A stretch of DNA of 64,000 nucleotides from JANOSH01 sp031415695 (GTDB lineage: Bacteria; Actinomycetota; Acidimicrobiia; Acidimicrobiales; Ilumatobacteraceae). The notes beneath the pieces were generated by a model. It was given only the letters and a program-made list of their open reading frames with translations. It did not search any database and was not told the DNA's origin. The stretch is from assembly GCA_031415695.1 (NCBI GenBank), contig JANOSH010000056.1:62001-126000 (forward strand). The letters are read 5' to 3'. A program made the position numbers and the translations under genes. Positions 7,823 to 16,028 of this stretch are shown in pieces; position 1 is the stretch's first letter, and each line of letters opens with the position of its first letter.

Positions 7823-8845
7823 ATGCAGGAGCAACTCCGGATCGCTGTGCTCTCACCGATTGCGTGGCGCACGCCCCCTCGCCACTATGGCCCATGGGAG
7901 CTGTTCGCGTCGTTGCTTGCCGACGGCTTGGTGAGTCTCGGCCACGATGTCACCTTGTTTGCCACGGCGGACTCAATCAGCTCGGCTCGGTTGCGTTCGA
8001 CAGTCGCTCGCGGGTGGTCCGAGTGTGAAGATGTTGAGCCGAAGGTGGCCGAGTGCATCCACATTGCCGATGTGTTCGAACATGCCGACGACTTTGATGT
8101 CATCCATAATGGCTTCGACTTCTTGCCGCTCACATACAGCAAGTTGGTTGAAACCCCAGTCGTAACGACCATCCACGGCTTTTCGTCGGAGAAGATCGTC
8201 TCGGTCTATGAGCGATATGACGACACCACTACTTATGTTGCCATTAGCGACAGCAACCGTCACCCACGGCTGTCCTATGCCGCAACGATCCACCATGGGA
8301 TTGACACCGACTCGTTCAGGTTGCACACGAGCCCGAGTAGTGATCTGTTGTTCTTCGGTCGGATTCATCCTGACAAGGGAACTGCGCACGCCATCGAGGT
8401 GGCGCGTCGGGCTGATCGCCGTCTGATTATTGCCGGCATTGTTCAGGATGAGCACTATTTCCGTGAGGAGGTGCAACCCCATGTCGACGGTGACCGCGTC
8501 CGCTTCATTGGTCCCGTGGGAGCGCAGCAGCGTGCCGAGGTACTCGGTGGGGCGCACGCGCTCTTGCATCTCATCGATTTCGACGAACCGTTTGGGTTTA
8601 GCGTGGTGGAAGCGATGGCCTGCGGTACACCGGTCATAGCATTCGATCGGGGCTCGATGGCCGAACTGATCGACCACGGTGTTAGTGGTTATCTCGTCGA
8701 CGATGCGAACGGGGCGGTCAGGGCGGTTGAAGCAGTCTCCGTTATGGATAGAGAAGCGATTAGGTCAGCAACCGTGAGGCGGTTCGACCGGGCCGCGATG
8801 GTGCGGAACTATGCCAATCTCTACAGCCAAATCGTGCGCGTGTGA
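7823..8845 (+). CDS. GT4-family glycosyltransferase
   Basis: From the ATG at 7823 the protein has 340 residues; an ATG at 7784 would add 13. The N-terminal Rossmann part begins RIAVLSPIAWRTPPRHYGPWE, a pattern seen in many bacterial GT4 proteins. The C-terminal donor-binding motif is EPFGFSVVEAMACGTPVIA (about residues 255-273), with the family's E-x7-E pair. Two glycosyltransferases and two GH130 proteins in the same stress-controlled segment suggest one glycan cycle, by inference. The start choice is uncertain, since the 7784 ATG has a GGAGG nearby. Confidence 0.85.
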   Translation: MQEQLRIAVLSPIAWRTPPRHYGPWELFASLLADGLVSLGHDVTLFATADSISSARLRSTVARGWSECEDVEPKVAECIHIADVFEHADDFDVIHNGFDFLPLTYSKLVETPVVTTIHGFSSEKIVSVYERYDDTTTYVAISDSNRHPRLSYAATIHHGIDTDSFRLHTSPSSDLLFFGRIHPDKGTAHAIEVARRADRRLIIAGIVQDEHYFREEVQPHVDGDRVRFIGPVGAQQRAEVLGGAHALLHLIDFDEPFGFSVVEAMACGTPVIAFDRGSMAELIDHGVSGYLVDDANGAVRAVEAVSVMDREAIRSATVRRFDRAAMVRNYANLYSQIVRV

Positions 8846-8865
8846 ACTTCGTGCGAGCCGGGTAC
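8840..8865 (+). promoter_or_regulatory. Weak SigB/SigF-type promoter candidate before the sigma-factor stub
   Basis: GTGT (one mismatch to GTTT), 16 bases, GGGTAC, ending ten bases before the ATG at 8876. Confidence 0.35.
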
Positions 8866-8875
8866 TCGACAACAC

Positions 8876-9184
8876 ATGAATAGCGAGACAACTTTTCCAC
8901 CCGACGATCCGGATGGGCTGCTTGTTCGTGTCGGTCGCGGAGATTGCGAGGCGTTTGAAACGCTATACGACACTGTTGCGCCACTCGTATACCTCGTTGC
9001 CCGACGCGTGGTTCGTAACGAGCAAATGGCGCAAGACGTGGCTCAGGTGGCGTTAGTCGATGTCTGGCGTCGAGCGCCCCGATTTGACCCTGCAAAGCTT
9101 CGAGCTACGAGTTGGATCGTGACGATCGCCCACGAGCGAGCGTTGGAACGAGTGCGGTCCGAACAGGCGCTTGTTTGGCTTTGA
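8876..9184 (+). CDS. Truncated ECF sigma factor (region 2 only)
   Basis: The 102-residue product matches sigma-70 region 2 of ECF factors: GDCEAFETLYDTVAPLVYLVA near residues 22-42, the -10 recognition helix region around DVAQVALVDVWRRAPRF, then SWIVTIAHERALERVR. Full ECF factors are about 180 residues with a region 4 helix-turn-helix; here a stop follows at once and only 58 bases separate it from dps. No region 4 is visible in another frame. Its last codons overlap the dps promoter candidate. It may be a relic, or a dominant-negative stub that binds core polymerase. Confidence 0.7.
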   Translation: MNSETTFPPDDPDGLLVRVGRGDCEAFETLYDTVAPLVYLVARRVVRNEQMAQDVAQVALVDVWRRAPRFDPAKLRATSWIVTIAHERALERVRSEQALVWL

Positions 9185-9198
9185 CGGTCGACGGGTAC
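9173..9198 (+). promoter_or_regulatory. SigB/SigF-type promoter candidate for dps
   Basis: GTTT, 16 bases, GGGTAC, inside and just after the end of the sigma stub, 44 bases before the TTG start of dps. Confidence 0.6.
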
Positions 9199-9242
9199 GT
9201 AGCTTGTGCCGCTATTTTCCGTGCGAACAAAGGAGCCTGAAG

Positions 9243-9914
9243 TTGAAGACATCTGCCGAAAAGACAAACCAGAAATCGAATGGCACAAATAAGGCCCGGG
9301 TTAGCTCTACGCGACAGGCTTCCTTTACCGTCCCAACGCTGGGCGACAAAGCCGGTGCAAGGATTGCCGCACTTTTGCAGGAGCGACTCGTTGCCATCTT
9401 GGACCTCTCCCTGACGCTCAAACACATCCACTGGAACGTGGTGGGCCCGAACTTCATGAGTGTCCACAAGATGCTCGATCCGCAGTACCAGGGTGTGCAG
9501 GCCATGGTGGACGATCTGGCTGAGCGCATCGCGACGCTCGGCGGTGTGCCCAATGGGCTGCCTGGCCAGATGGTGACAACGCGAACGTGGGACGACTACG
9601 ACCTGGGTCGAGCTGATTCGATATCTCACCTCGGTGCCCTCGATCTCGTGTATCAAGGCGTTATCGCAGGTCATCGCAACGGATTCGAAAAGACAGCCGA
9701 GAGTGACCCGGTTACGCAGGATCTGTTGATTGGTCAGGCCGGGATTCTCGAGCGGTATCACTGGTTCGTTCGTTCGCATCTGGCGGACTGGGCCGGGGGA
9801 ATGGCAAACGCTGGGGCCAAGTCGGAGGTGGGGGCCGCTCAGGCCGTCGCCGCAAAATCCAGTCGCGCGTCGCGCAACACACGACTGTCGAAAGTTCGGC
9901 AGGAAACTCCATGA
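9243..9914 (+). CDS. dps: Dps-family DNA-binding ferritin-like protein
   Basis: I chose the TTG at 9243 because AAAGGAG lies seven bases upstream and the product then has a Lys-rich tail (KTSAEKTNQKSN) before the ferritin core; 223 residues in all. The ferroxidase motif is clear: HIHWNVVGPNFMSVHKMLDPQ near residues 62-82, then DDLAERIATLGG near 92. Both ends are long and basic or Ala-rich, as in actinobacterial Dps that condense DNA. Dps oxidises and stores iron and shields DNA under oxidative or starvation stress. It overlaps the next gene by 4 bases. Confidence 0.93.
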   Translation: MKTSAEKTNQKSNGTNKARVSSTRQASFTVPTLGDKAGARIAALLQERLVAILDLSLTLKHIHWNVVGPNFMSVHKMLDPQYQGVQAMVDDLAERIATLGGVPNGLPGQMVTTRTWDDYDLGRADSISHLGALDLVYQGVIAGHRNGFEKTAESDPVTQDLLIGQAGILERYHWFVRSHLADWAGGMANAGAKSEVGAAQAVAAKSSRASRNTRLSKVRQETP

Positions 9915-11026
9915 CTGAGAGCGAGCGGGGCAGCGCAGCTGCCACAATTGAGCCGAGCGGTTCTCCAATTTCTCGGGTTCTAGTTCCAGTCGGCAGTTCC
10001 GACAGCCACCTGCGGGCAGTAAGTGTGTGTGCCAGATTGGCCGAGCACATCCGATCAGGACTCGACGTGATCACCGTCAGGGTGCCAGGTTCATCCACGT
10101 TGCCACCCCAGCATCCGGTTGCACCCACTCGCATAGTCGAACGTGTTGGTTCCATCGTGAGCGCCGTTGCCCGTGAGGCCGATGATTCGTTGACACTGGT
10201 GTGTATGGCCTCGTCGGGCCGCGGTGCCCTCGGCCACGAGTTTCGTAGCTCCGTCAGCGAAGATCTTCTACTCGAACATCCAGGACCCCTGCTGCTCATC
10301 GGTCCTCATGTAATCGACTGGCGCCCGCAGGGTGTTCTTGCCGTTGCTCTAGACGGTACGACCGCCGCAGAAGCTGTTTTGCCGGTCGCAATCAATCTGG
10401 CCAACCAGGCCGGTCTTACATTGTTCCTAGTGGAGGTTCTGTCGCCCGATGCAAATCGGCTTGTCGGCGATTCGTCCGAGTCCGGCTACCTGCACCAGGT
10501 GGCACAACGCATCGTCGGTGCTGATCGGCCAGTCGGTTGGGATGTGCTTCATGACACCTCGGCCGAGCATGCTCTCATCGGACTATCGCACCGTGCCGAC
10601 GTTGCCGCCATCGCCATAGTTACGCCCGCCTCAGCATCTAATCGCCACCCGCTGGGATCAACCGTCTATCGGCTCATTCATCACGGTTCGTGTCCGGTTC
10701 TTGCGTGGCATCACGCCCGAGTCGATGAAGCGCCACGTCTCGTGGCTACGGATTCGGGCGCTCCTGTAGTGTCGACGGTTGCCTCGGGGCACAACACCAC
10801 GGCTTTCAAGGTTTGCCTTGAGCCAGGCCAGGAGCTTGCCACGCACTCAGTTCCCATCGAAGTCACGCTGGTAGTCCTCGAAGGTGAACCGATTATCGCC
10901 GTCGGTCCTGTAGAGGGAGTTGGTAAGGTCGGAGACGTTCTGATTGTTCCGGCTGGTGTTGACCACGGGCTGCGGGCTGGTCCTGGTCGAGCGGTTGTGG
11001 TGGGCGTGCGCACTGTCGCGCAGTGA
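9911..11026 (+). CDS. Universal stress protein fused to a cupin domain
   Basis: The 371-residue protein begins with a Usp domain (about 20-135, RVLVPVGSSDSHLRAVSV), followed by a second Usp-like domain (about 140-270) with the segment HPLGSTVYRLIHHGSCPVLAW, close to the family's nucleotide-binding end motif. The last 80 residues (about 290-371) read as a cupin barrel (LEPGQELATHSVPIEVTLVV, then GDVLIVPAGVDHG). The cupin could bind a metal or small ligand. The gene overlaps dps by 4 bases and is probably translated with it. The fusion is unusual. Confidence 0.8.
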   Translation: MTESERGSAAATIEPSGSPISRVLVPVGSSDSHLRAVSVCARLAEHIRSGLDVITVRVPGSSTLPPQHPVAPTRIVERVGSIVSAVAREADDSLTLVCMASSGRGALGHEFRSSVSEDLLLEHPGPLLLIGPHVIDWRPQGVLAVALDGTTAAEAVLPVAINLANQAGLTLFLVEVLSPDANRLVGDSSESGYLHQVAQRIVGADRPVGWDVLHDTSAEHALIGLSHRADVAAIAIVTPASASNRHPLGSTVYRLIHHGSCPVLAWHHARVDEAPRLVATDSGAPVVSTVASGHNTTAFKVCLEPGQELATHSVPIEVTLVVLEGEPIIAVGPVEGVGKVGDVLIVPAGVDHGLRAGPGRAVVVGVRTVAQ

Positions 11027-11100
11027 CGCAGACTCACCATTGGTGGCACTAGACTGATCGGAGGGTCGGTCAAGGCGGAATTGCCGCGGATTGGTGACAC

Positions 11101-12123
11101 ATGGCGAACCAAGTGGTTACACGGGAGCGGTTGGCCTACGAGCCAACGCGATTGAGCGACCACCCCGTCGTCGCTGCCGGTTCCGTTCAGGGTTATGGCG
11201 CCATCTTCAACGCGGGTGTTGTGTTCCATGACGGTCGGTACCACCTGTTTGCCAGAGGCGTGCGTGACGGCTACCAACGCAATCCCGGAGACGGCCCCCG
11301 CTTCCTTGGGTACGTGTCTGATGTGCTGGTGTTCACCTCCGTCGACGGCTTGACGTTTCATTTCGAACACGTTCTTGCCTACAGCTCTCCCGACGATGTG
11401 TACTGCTTTGAAGATCCCCGGGTGCAATGTGTTACCAGCGATAATCAATCGCATTGGATCATGACCTATACGAATCTGCCGGCGCCCGATAGTGGGCGAC
11501 CGTGGCGAATTGGGGCCCACAAGCTTCACTACGACGGGTTGCGGTTCCATCTCGACGGGGCAACCAGCGTCTTGCTTGGCCCGGATGGAATCGCCAACAA
11601 GGATGCCGTGATTTTCAATCTCAGCGATGGCCGTGTCGCCATGATTCACCGAATTCATCCAGATATGCAGGTTGCCGTCTTTGATTCTCTTGACCACCTG
11701 TGGATGGCTGGTTCCGACTATTGGGACGAGCATGTCCGCGAACTCGACCAACATGTGATTATTTCTCCGGTGCCGGGTGCGCTCGGAGTCGGTGCGGGCG
11801 CTCCGCCCGTCGTCACGGCAAGAGGCCTTCTCCTGTTCTTCCACGAACGTAATAGCGAAGGCACCTACACCATGAATGTGGCGCTGCTAGAAGCCAGCAG
11901 CGGACGCGTACGGTCGATGCTTGCCACTGCCATCTTTCGACCAGAACTGGAATGGGAACGCATTGGCGACGTCGACGATGTGGTGTTCGTCCAAGGTGCC
12001 CACCGCCACGACGACGGCAATATCTACCTGACCTATGGCGCCGCCGACAGATCGGTTGGTGCGGCTCGGGTTTCAGAATCGGCACTACTCGATGAACTGC
12101 TTCGCCATGAACTCGCGTCCTGA
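11101..12123 (+). CDS. GH130-family glycosidase/phosphorylase-like protein
   Basis: The 340-residue protein is a second GH130 propeller, larger than the one at 6174. Motifs are YGAIFNAGVVFHDGRYHLFAR near 37-57, CFEDPRVQ near 102 with the catalytic Asp, NKDAVIFN near 164, and TYGAADRSVG near 312. It lies 74 bases after the Usp-cupin gene on the same strand and may be transcribed with dps. By family knowledge it cleaves beta-linked mannosides, by phosphorolysis or hydrolysis. The exact substrate is open. Confidence 0.85.
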   Translation: MANQVVTRERLAYEPTRLSDHPVVAAGSVQGYGAIFNAGVVFHDGRYHLFARGVRDGYQRNPGDGPRFLGYVSDVLVFTSVDGLTFHFEHVLAYSSPDDVYCFEDPRVQCVTSDNQSHWIMTYTNLPAPDSGRPWRIGAHKLHYDGLRFHLDGATSVLLGPDGIANKDAVIFNLSDGRVAMIHRIHPDMQVAVFDSLDHLWMAGSDYWDEHVRELDQHVIISPVPGALGVGAGAPPVVTARGLLLFFHERNSEGTYTMNVALLEASSGRVRSMLATAIFRPELEWERIGDVDDVVFVQGAHRHDDGNIYLTYGAADRSVGAARVSESALLDELLRHELAS

Positions 12124-12292
12124 CGATTTCTAAACATTCACGTTTAGAAACCTGTCCCTTGGGTCCTCCAGGGACCGTTAGCGTGCAACGTCTTTTGGCA
12201 GGTAGGTAGCTCGACGACGACGGTCGGGGTTGTGGTCATTTCGGCCGGAGCCGAGGCAAGCCCGAATCTGAGTGCCCGATTGCCGGTTAGAG

Positions 12293-12318
12293 GTTCAAAT
12301 AGGTCGACATTTGGGTAC
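12293..12318 (+). promoter_or_regulatory. SigB/SigF-type promoter candidate for a small membrane protein
   Basis: GTTC, 16 bases, GGGTAC, 54 bases before the ATG at 12373. Confidence 0.45.
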
Positions 12319-12372
12319 AGGGCATCTGGCGTCTTCGGGAGTAGATGCCGCCAACGTAGCTGGAGGTGCCCG

Positions 12373-12768
12373 ATGATCCCTGTGCAGGAAGCTGAAGTCG
12401 ATCGGCACCGCTTCGGCGGCCGCTGGTCGCTGAGGGCGGCGCAAATTTGGGGCGGTCTTGCCCTGTTCCTAGCGGTTGCCCCCATGAGCATCCTCTGGTT
12501 GGTTGTGTCGGAACAGATCGACACCGATGGCTGGATCATCGTGGTTCCCATTCTGGTGATGGTGCTGATCGCTTCGGCACCGCTTGTGTTGAGGGTCGAG
12601 GTAGCTGAGCGAATGCGCATCAAGTCCGCCGCGTTGTTCAGCGGTGGGCTTGTGTACTTGATCATGTCCGGCGGGCTGTATTACCTCGTGTACCTACCGG
12701 CATTGGTTTGTCTTGTCATGGCTGCGGTAGCAGGGCTTTCGCGCATTACCGCGCCGACAGCGCGGTAA
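12373..12768 (+). CDS. Small four-helix membrane protein, unknown function
   Basis: The ATG at 12373 follows GGAGG by six bases and gives 131 residues. Four hydrophobic segments are visible at about 24-44, 51-70, 83-101 and 103-121 (for example IIVVPILVMVLIASAPLVL). I do not recognise a family. The final codons and the stop lie within a perfect 20-base inverted repeat, so the last residues (ITAPTAR) are encoded by the stem. A stress-type promoter candidate lies upstream, so it may be a stress membrane protein. Confidence 0.6.
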   Translation: MIPVQEAEVDRHRFGGRWSLRAAQIWGGLALFLAVAPMSILWLVVSEQIDTDGWIIVVPILVMVLIASAPLVLRVEVAERMRIKSAALFSGGLVYLIMSGGLYYLVYLPALVCLVMAAVAGLSRITAPTAR

Positions 12769-12779
12769 TGCGCGAAAGC
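12735..12779. repeat. Perfect 20-base inverted repeat with 5-base loop
   Basis: The arms 12735-12754 and 12760-12779 are exact reverse complements around a 5-base loop. The stop codon of the preceding gene (12766-12768) lies in the second arm. There is no U-run after it on the plus strand, so it is not a textbook terminator, but it should form a very stable hairpin in RNA. Confidence 0.8.
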
Positions 12780-12825
12780 TTGGGGTGAGAGCCGGCCGCC
12801 GTGGATCGAGAAGCGCGGTAGTTAC

Positions 12826-12851
12826 GTTTGAAACCGGCCGTGAGCGGGCAG
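12826..12851 (+). promoter_or_regulatory. SigB/SigF-type promoter candidate for a universal stress protein
   Basis: GTTT, 16 bases, GGGCAG, ending ten bases before the ATG at 12862. Confidence 0.5.
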
Positions 12852-12861
12852 TGATTCGATC

Positions 12862-13323
12862 ATGACGAAAGTACTCATTGCTGTAGACGACTCCGAGTCG
12901 TCGGTTCGGGCTGCTAAAGCAGCACACAGGCTCTTCGGCGACGGTGCCGAGTATACGGTCGTAAGCGTCGCACCCACGCTGCCGTTGTACTGGGGAGATT
13001 CCATGATGACTTGGGGCGTGGCGTACCCGCTAGCGATGCCCCAGCCCGCCTACCAGGATAGTTGGCCATTGGCGATGTCACAGGTCGAGGAAGCGGCCCA
13101 AATCGCGCACGATGTGGCGGATGAGGCGGATGTTCCCGTCGCTCATGCGGTTGGCGAGACAGGTGACGCAGCTCACGCAATCTTGGCCGCAGCGCACGCC
13201 TATGAAGCCGATGTGATTGTGGTGGGCTCGCACGACCGGGGCTGGTTCAGTACCTTGCTCGATCCGTCGACAGCCAAAGCAGTCCTGCGTGAGTCAGACG
13301 TGCCCGTACTCATTGCGCCATGA
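12862..13323 (+). CDS. Universal stress protein (single Usp domain)
   Basis: The 153-residue protein is a single Usp domain: KVLIAVDDSESSVRAAKAA at the N-terminus, and ADVIVVGSHDRGWFSTLLDPSTAKAVLRESDVPVLIA at the C-terminus (given here as its span, residues 115-152). The G-x-H-x-R-G segment is close to the ATP-binding loop of the family. Between them is an unusual Trp/Met-rich insert near residues 47-70. It overlaps the next small gene by 4 bases and has its own stress promoter candidate. Confidence 0.9.
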   Translation: MTKVLIAVDDSESSVRAAKAAHRLFGDGAEYTVVSVAPTLPLYWGDSMMTWGVAYPLAMPQPAYQDSWPLAMSQVEEAAQIAHDVADEADVPVAHAVGETGDAAHAILAAAHAYEADVIVVGSHDRGWFSTLLDPSTAKAVLRESDVPVLIAP

Positions 13324-13544
13324 CGACGTCAACCAGCGTTGCAACGGGGGAGGCACAAGTGCCTGATGGGTTTGTCACCAACGTGACCAGCAGGCGACTC
13401 TCGATCCGGGTACATCAGGGCGAAGTCCTTGACCAGTGGCGAACGGCGATGAGCAACGGCGACGATCTGCAGATCGAAGGTCTCGTCAATCTCGCCCACG
13501 CACTACGCGACGCCGACGCATTGCTCGGCTCTGAAGTCGTCTAG
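13320..13544 (+). CDS. Small hypothetical protein coupled to a universal stress protein
   Basis: This 74-residue product is not recognised. It starts at an ATG overlapping the stop of the Usp gene, so it is likely translationally coupled. It is soluble, slightly acidic, with a possible helix near the end (LVNLAHALRDADALLGS). The coupling suggests a stress-related role. Confidence 0.55.
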   Translation: MTTSTSVATGEAQVPDGFVTNVTSRRLSIRVHQGEVLDQWRTAMSNGDDLQIEGLVNLAHALRDADALLGSEVV

Positions 13545-13659
13545 GCATCAGCCAAAATCAGTCGGATATCGAGCCCGATCAGAAGGCGGCTGGACAATCG
13601 AGCGCGATCACAGCCGATTCTTCGAACGACGGCGGTCTCGGTACGGGTAATGTGTTGGT

Positions 13660-15495
13660 TTGAGCAACGATAAGGATTTGTTTGATGAGGAGACGCTCAG
13701 ACTGAAGGCTGTTGCGCTGACGGGGCTCTCGAATCAGGCCGATGAGACGATGGATCGTCTTGCGGGGTTGGTGGCGCGGGTCTTGGGGTCTGCAGTTGGT
13801 TTGGTGTCGTTGGTCGATGATCTACGTCAGTTCTTCCCCGGCCAGATCGGCCTGATGCCGCCGTGGTCTGAAGTTCGCGAGACGCCGCTGTCGCAGTCGT
13901 TGTGCTCGATGGTAATAGAGGCCGGCGTCGTCGTGCAGATCGACAATGTCGAGACTGACGAACGGACGCTGTCGCATGAGGCCCGAACGGTATTGGGTGT
14001 TGGAAGCTATCTCGGGGCCCCGCTGGAAGATGTCGATGGTCGCTTGTTGGGTACTTTGTGTGCGATCGAGAGAACAGCGCGGGCCTGGACCATCGACGAG
14101 CGCCAGACTTTGACCGATCTGGCCTTCGGCGCGGCTTCGGCGCTGCGCGCCCGGATTGCGGTCAGCGAGGCGGCCGCTGCCAAGGAAGTCGCTGACTTCG
14201 CTAAGTCTGAGGCGGCCGCTGCCAAGGAAGTCGCTGATGTTGCCCACAAGCGCGTGCAGCTAATGGCGGATGTGAGCAGTGCCTTGATCTCGACGATGGA
14301 TCCTGAGTGGTCGGTTCGGCGGATGCTCGACACGCTGGTCGCCGACTATGCCGCTTGGGCGATGGTGTTCATTCGCTCCGACAGTGAGTCCGAGGAGCGG
14401 TTGTTCGTTTGCCACCACAGTTCCGAAATGAACGATGCGCTGATGGCGTGGTCTGCTGACGGCACGCGCAAACTACGTGACATGGGCTGGATCCAAAAGG
14501 TGATCGACGGCGATGTTGCGCACGTGCTACTCACCGCGGATGCGGCATGCGGCACAGTGATGCTCGAATCTGGCTCGAACGCCGAACTGATGTTGAAGCT
14601 CGGGATCGGATCTGCGATCGCAGTTCCGATGACCCGAGCCGGCGGAACGATTGGTGCGTTGGTGCTGGTGGGCGACTCAGGCCAGCCGGATTTTGACGAC
14701 GTCGATCTGTTGTTGGCTGGTGATTTGGCGCGGCGTGCGGCGATGGTCTTCGACCATGCCCGGCTGTTCATCCGCGAGAAGCGGGTCGCGTCGGAGTTGC
14801 AGCACAGCCTTCTGCCCGATCTTCCCGACGTCGACCACCTCGATGTCGGTGCGGTGTACACGGCCGCGGCTGATGGCATCGATGTGGGCGGCGACTGGTA
14901 CGACCTGGTCGCCGTCGGCGACGGCTCGTTCGTGGCCAGCGTCGGCGATGTCACCGGGCATAGCATCCGCGCTGCCGCTGCGATGGGCCGACTTCAAGTC
15001 GTGTTGCGCATCTTCGCCGCGTCCACCTCGGGCCCAGGTGAAATGCTCGACCGGGCCACCGACGAGGCTCCAGCATTGTTGGCCGACCTTCTTGCGTCGT
15101 GCGCCATTGTCCGACTTGACCCTCAGCCGGGCTTGGCTTGGACAGCCACATTCGCGAACGCTGGGCACCTCCCACCGTTACTCATCGACGCCCACGGGAA
15201 CGCGTCGCTGATTCCACTGATGAACGATCCGTTGCTCGGCCTCACCCCACATGGGCACCGTCGCAAACACACGGAGACAACGATCACTATGACTGTCGGC
15301 AGCACACTGGTGCTGTACACAGACGGCCTCGTCGAGCGACGCGACGAGCACCTCGACAATTCGTTGGAGCGACTACGCTCTGCGGCGTCGATGTCAACGA
15401 ACGGTGTCACGATGAAACGGTTCTGCCATGACCTTGTGCAGCGTGTCGGCCCCAGCGGAATGGACGATGTCGCCGTCCTCGCGATCCGGGTCTGA
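13660..15495 (+). CDS. GAF-GAF-SpoIIE protein phosphatase (RsbU/RsbP-like)
   Basis: The 611-residue protein has a GAF domain (about 15-165), a coiled-coil linker with a duplicated 14-residue unit SEAAAAKEVAD (about 168-197), a second GAF domain (about 200-370), and a C-terminal PP2C-type SpoIIE domain (about 385-611). The last has metal-site motifs GIDVGGDWYDLV, SVGDVTGHSI and GMDDVAVLAI. Such phosphatases dephosphorylate STAS antagonists and thereby switch on a SigB-type factor. The product could therefore act on the RsbV-like protein at 4556. The start is a TTG and is uncertain. Confidence 0.9.
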   Translation: MSNDKDLFDEETLRLKAVALTGLSNQADETMDRLAGLVARVLGSAVGLVSLVDDLRQFFPGQIGLMPPWSEVRETPLSQSLCSMVIEAGVVVQIDNVETDERTLSHEARTVLGVGSYLGAPLEDVDGRLLGTLCAIERTARAWTIDERQTLTDLAFGAASALRARIAVSEAAAAKEVADFAKSEAAAAKEVADVAHKRVQLMADVSSALISTMDPEWSVRRMLDTLVADYAAWAMVFIRSDSESEERLFVCHHSSEMNDALMAWSADGTRKLRDMGWIQKVIDGDVAHVLLTADAACGTVMLESGSNAELMLKLGIGSAIAVPMTRAGGTIGALVLVGDSGQPDFDDVDLLLAGDLARRAAMVFDHARLFIREKRVASELQHSLLPDLPDVDHLDVGAVYTAAADGIDVGGDWYDLVAVGDGSFVASVGDVTGHSIRAAAAMGRLQVVLRIFAASTSGPGEMLDRATDEAPALLADLLASCAIVRLDPQPGLAWTATFANAGHLPPLLIDAHGNASLIPLMNDPLLGLTPHGHRRKHTETTITMTVGSTLVLYTDGLVERRDEHLDNSLERLRSAASMSTNGVTMKRFCHDLVQRVGPSGMDDVAVLAIRV

Positions 15496-15620
15496 AATGG
15501 ACTGTCGCCTCTTGGCCCTTCACCACTTGAGCATGAGCGCCAAGCCGACGAACATTCAGGGGCTTTCCACACCATGCATCTCGCACCTTGCCCCATGTGA
15601 GTAGTGGGCGAGCCGCTGGG

Positions 15621-16028
15621 TCAGTCGGGCGTTGTCTTCGTCGTGACGACTTGACTGTGGATCTCGGTAGCCAGAGCGTGCACCGCTCGGGTCAGCTCGG
15701 TGTTTGCTTTCAGTTCCTGTTCCTGTTCGATGAAGTCGTGATTTGCCTTCGCTTGTTGAAACGCCGCTTGCCGGTTCTGGCCGATCATCACGAACGCCGA
15801 GAGGAAGATCGCTTCTAGTGAGACGACCAATGTCAACTTCGGCCAGGGATCAGGTTCGACTAGCACCATCCACGCTGCGAACCCGATGGCATGAAGGTAT
15901 ACGAAGCGCATCGAGCCGGCGAAGCTAGTGATGGCGTCAGCAAATTGCAGATGTCGGTTTGCGCTTTGCTTGTGCGCTAAGACGACCGGATGAACGGGTG
16001 GTTGGTCACTTGGGACTTGTTCAACCAT
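15621..16028 (-). CDS. DUF1003-family membrane protein
   Basis: The 135-residue protein has two transmembrane helices (about 36-56 and 64-84, with LTLVVSLEAIFLSAFVMIGQN, a typical DUF1003 segment), then a cytoplasmic coiled-coil-like tail (KANHDFIEQEQELKANTEL). Function of the family is unknown. Its start overlaps the end of the BrkB-like gene by 8 bases, so it is probably the last gene of the stress operon that begins near 21400. Confidence 0.85.
   Translation of the reverse strand: MVEQVPSDQPPVHPVVLAHKQSANRHLQFADAITSFAGSMRFVYLHAIGFAAWMVLVEPDPWPKLTLVVSLEAIFLSAFVMIGQNRQAAFQQAKANHDFIEQEQELKANTELTRAVHALATEIHSQVVTTKTTPD

Noticed and set aside
12144..12665. Minus-strand open frame opposite the small membrane protein gene
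   Set aside because: Its composition is that of an antisense shadow, and the plus frame has a ribosome site and hydrophobic helices.
13645..13650. GGGTAA before the GAF-SpoIIE gene as a stress promoter
   Set aside because: The -35 position 16 bases upstream reads aacg, so only half of the motif is present.
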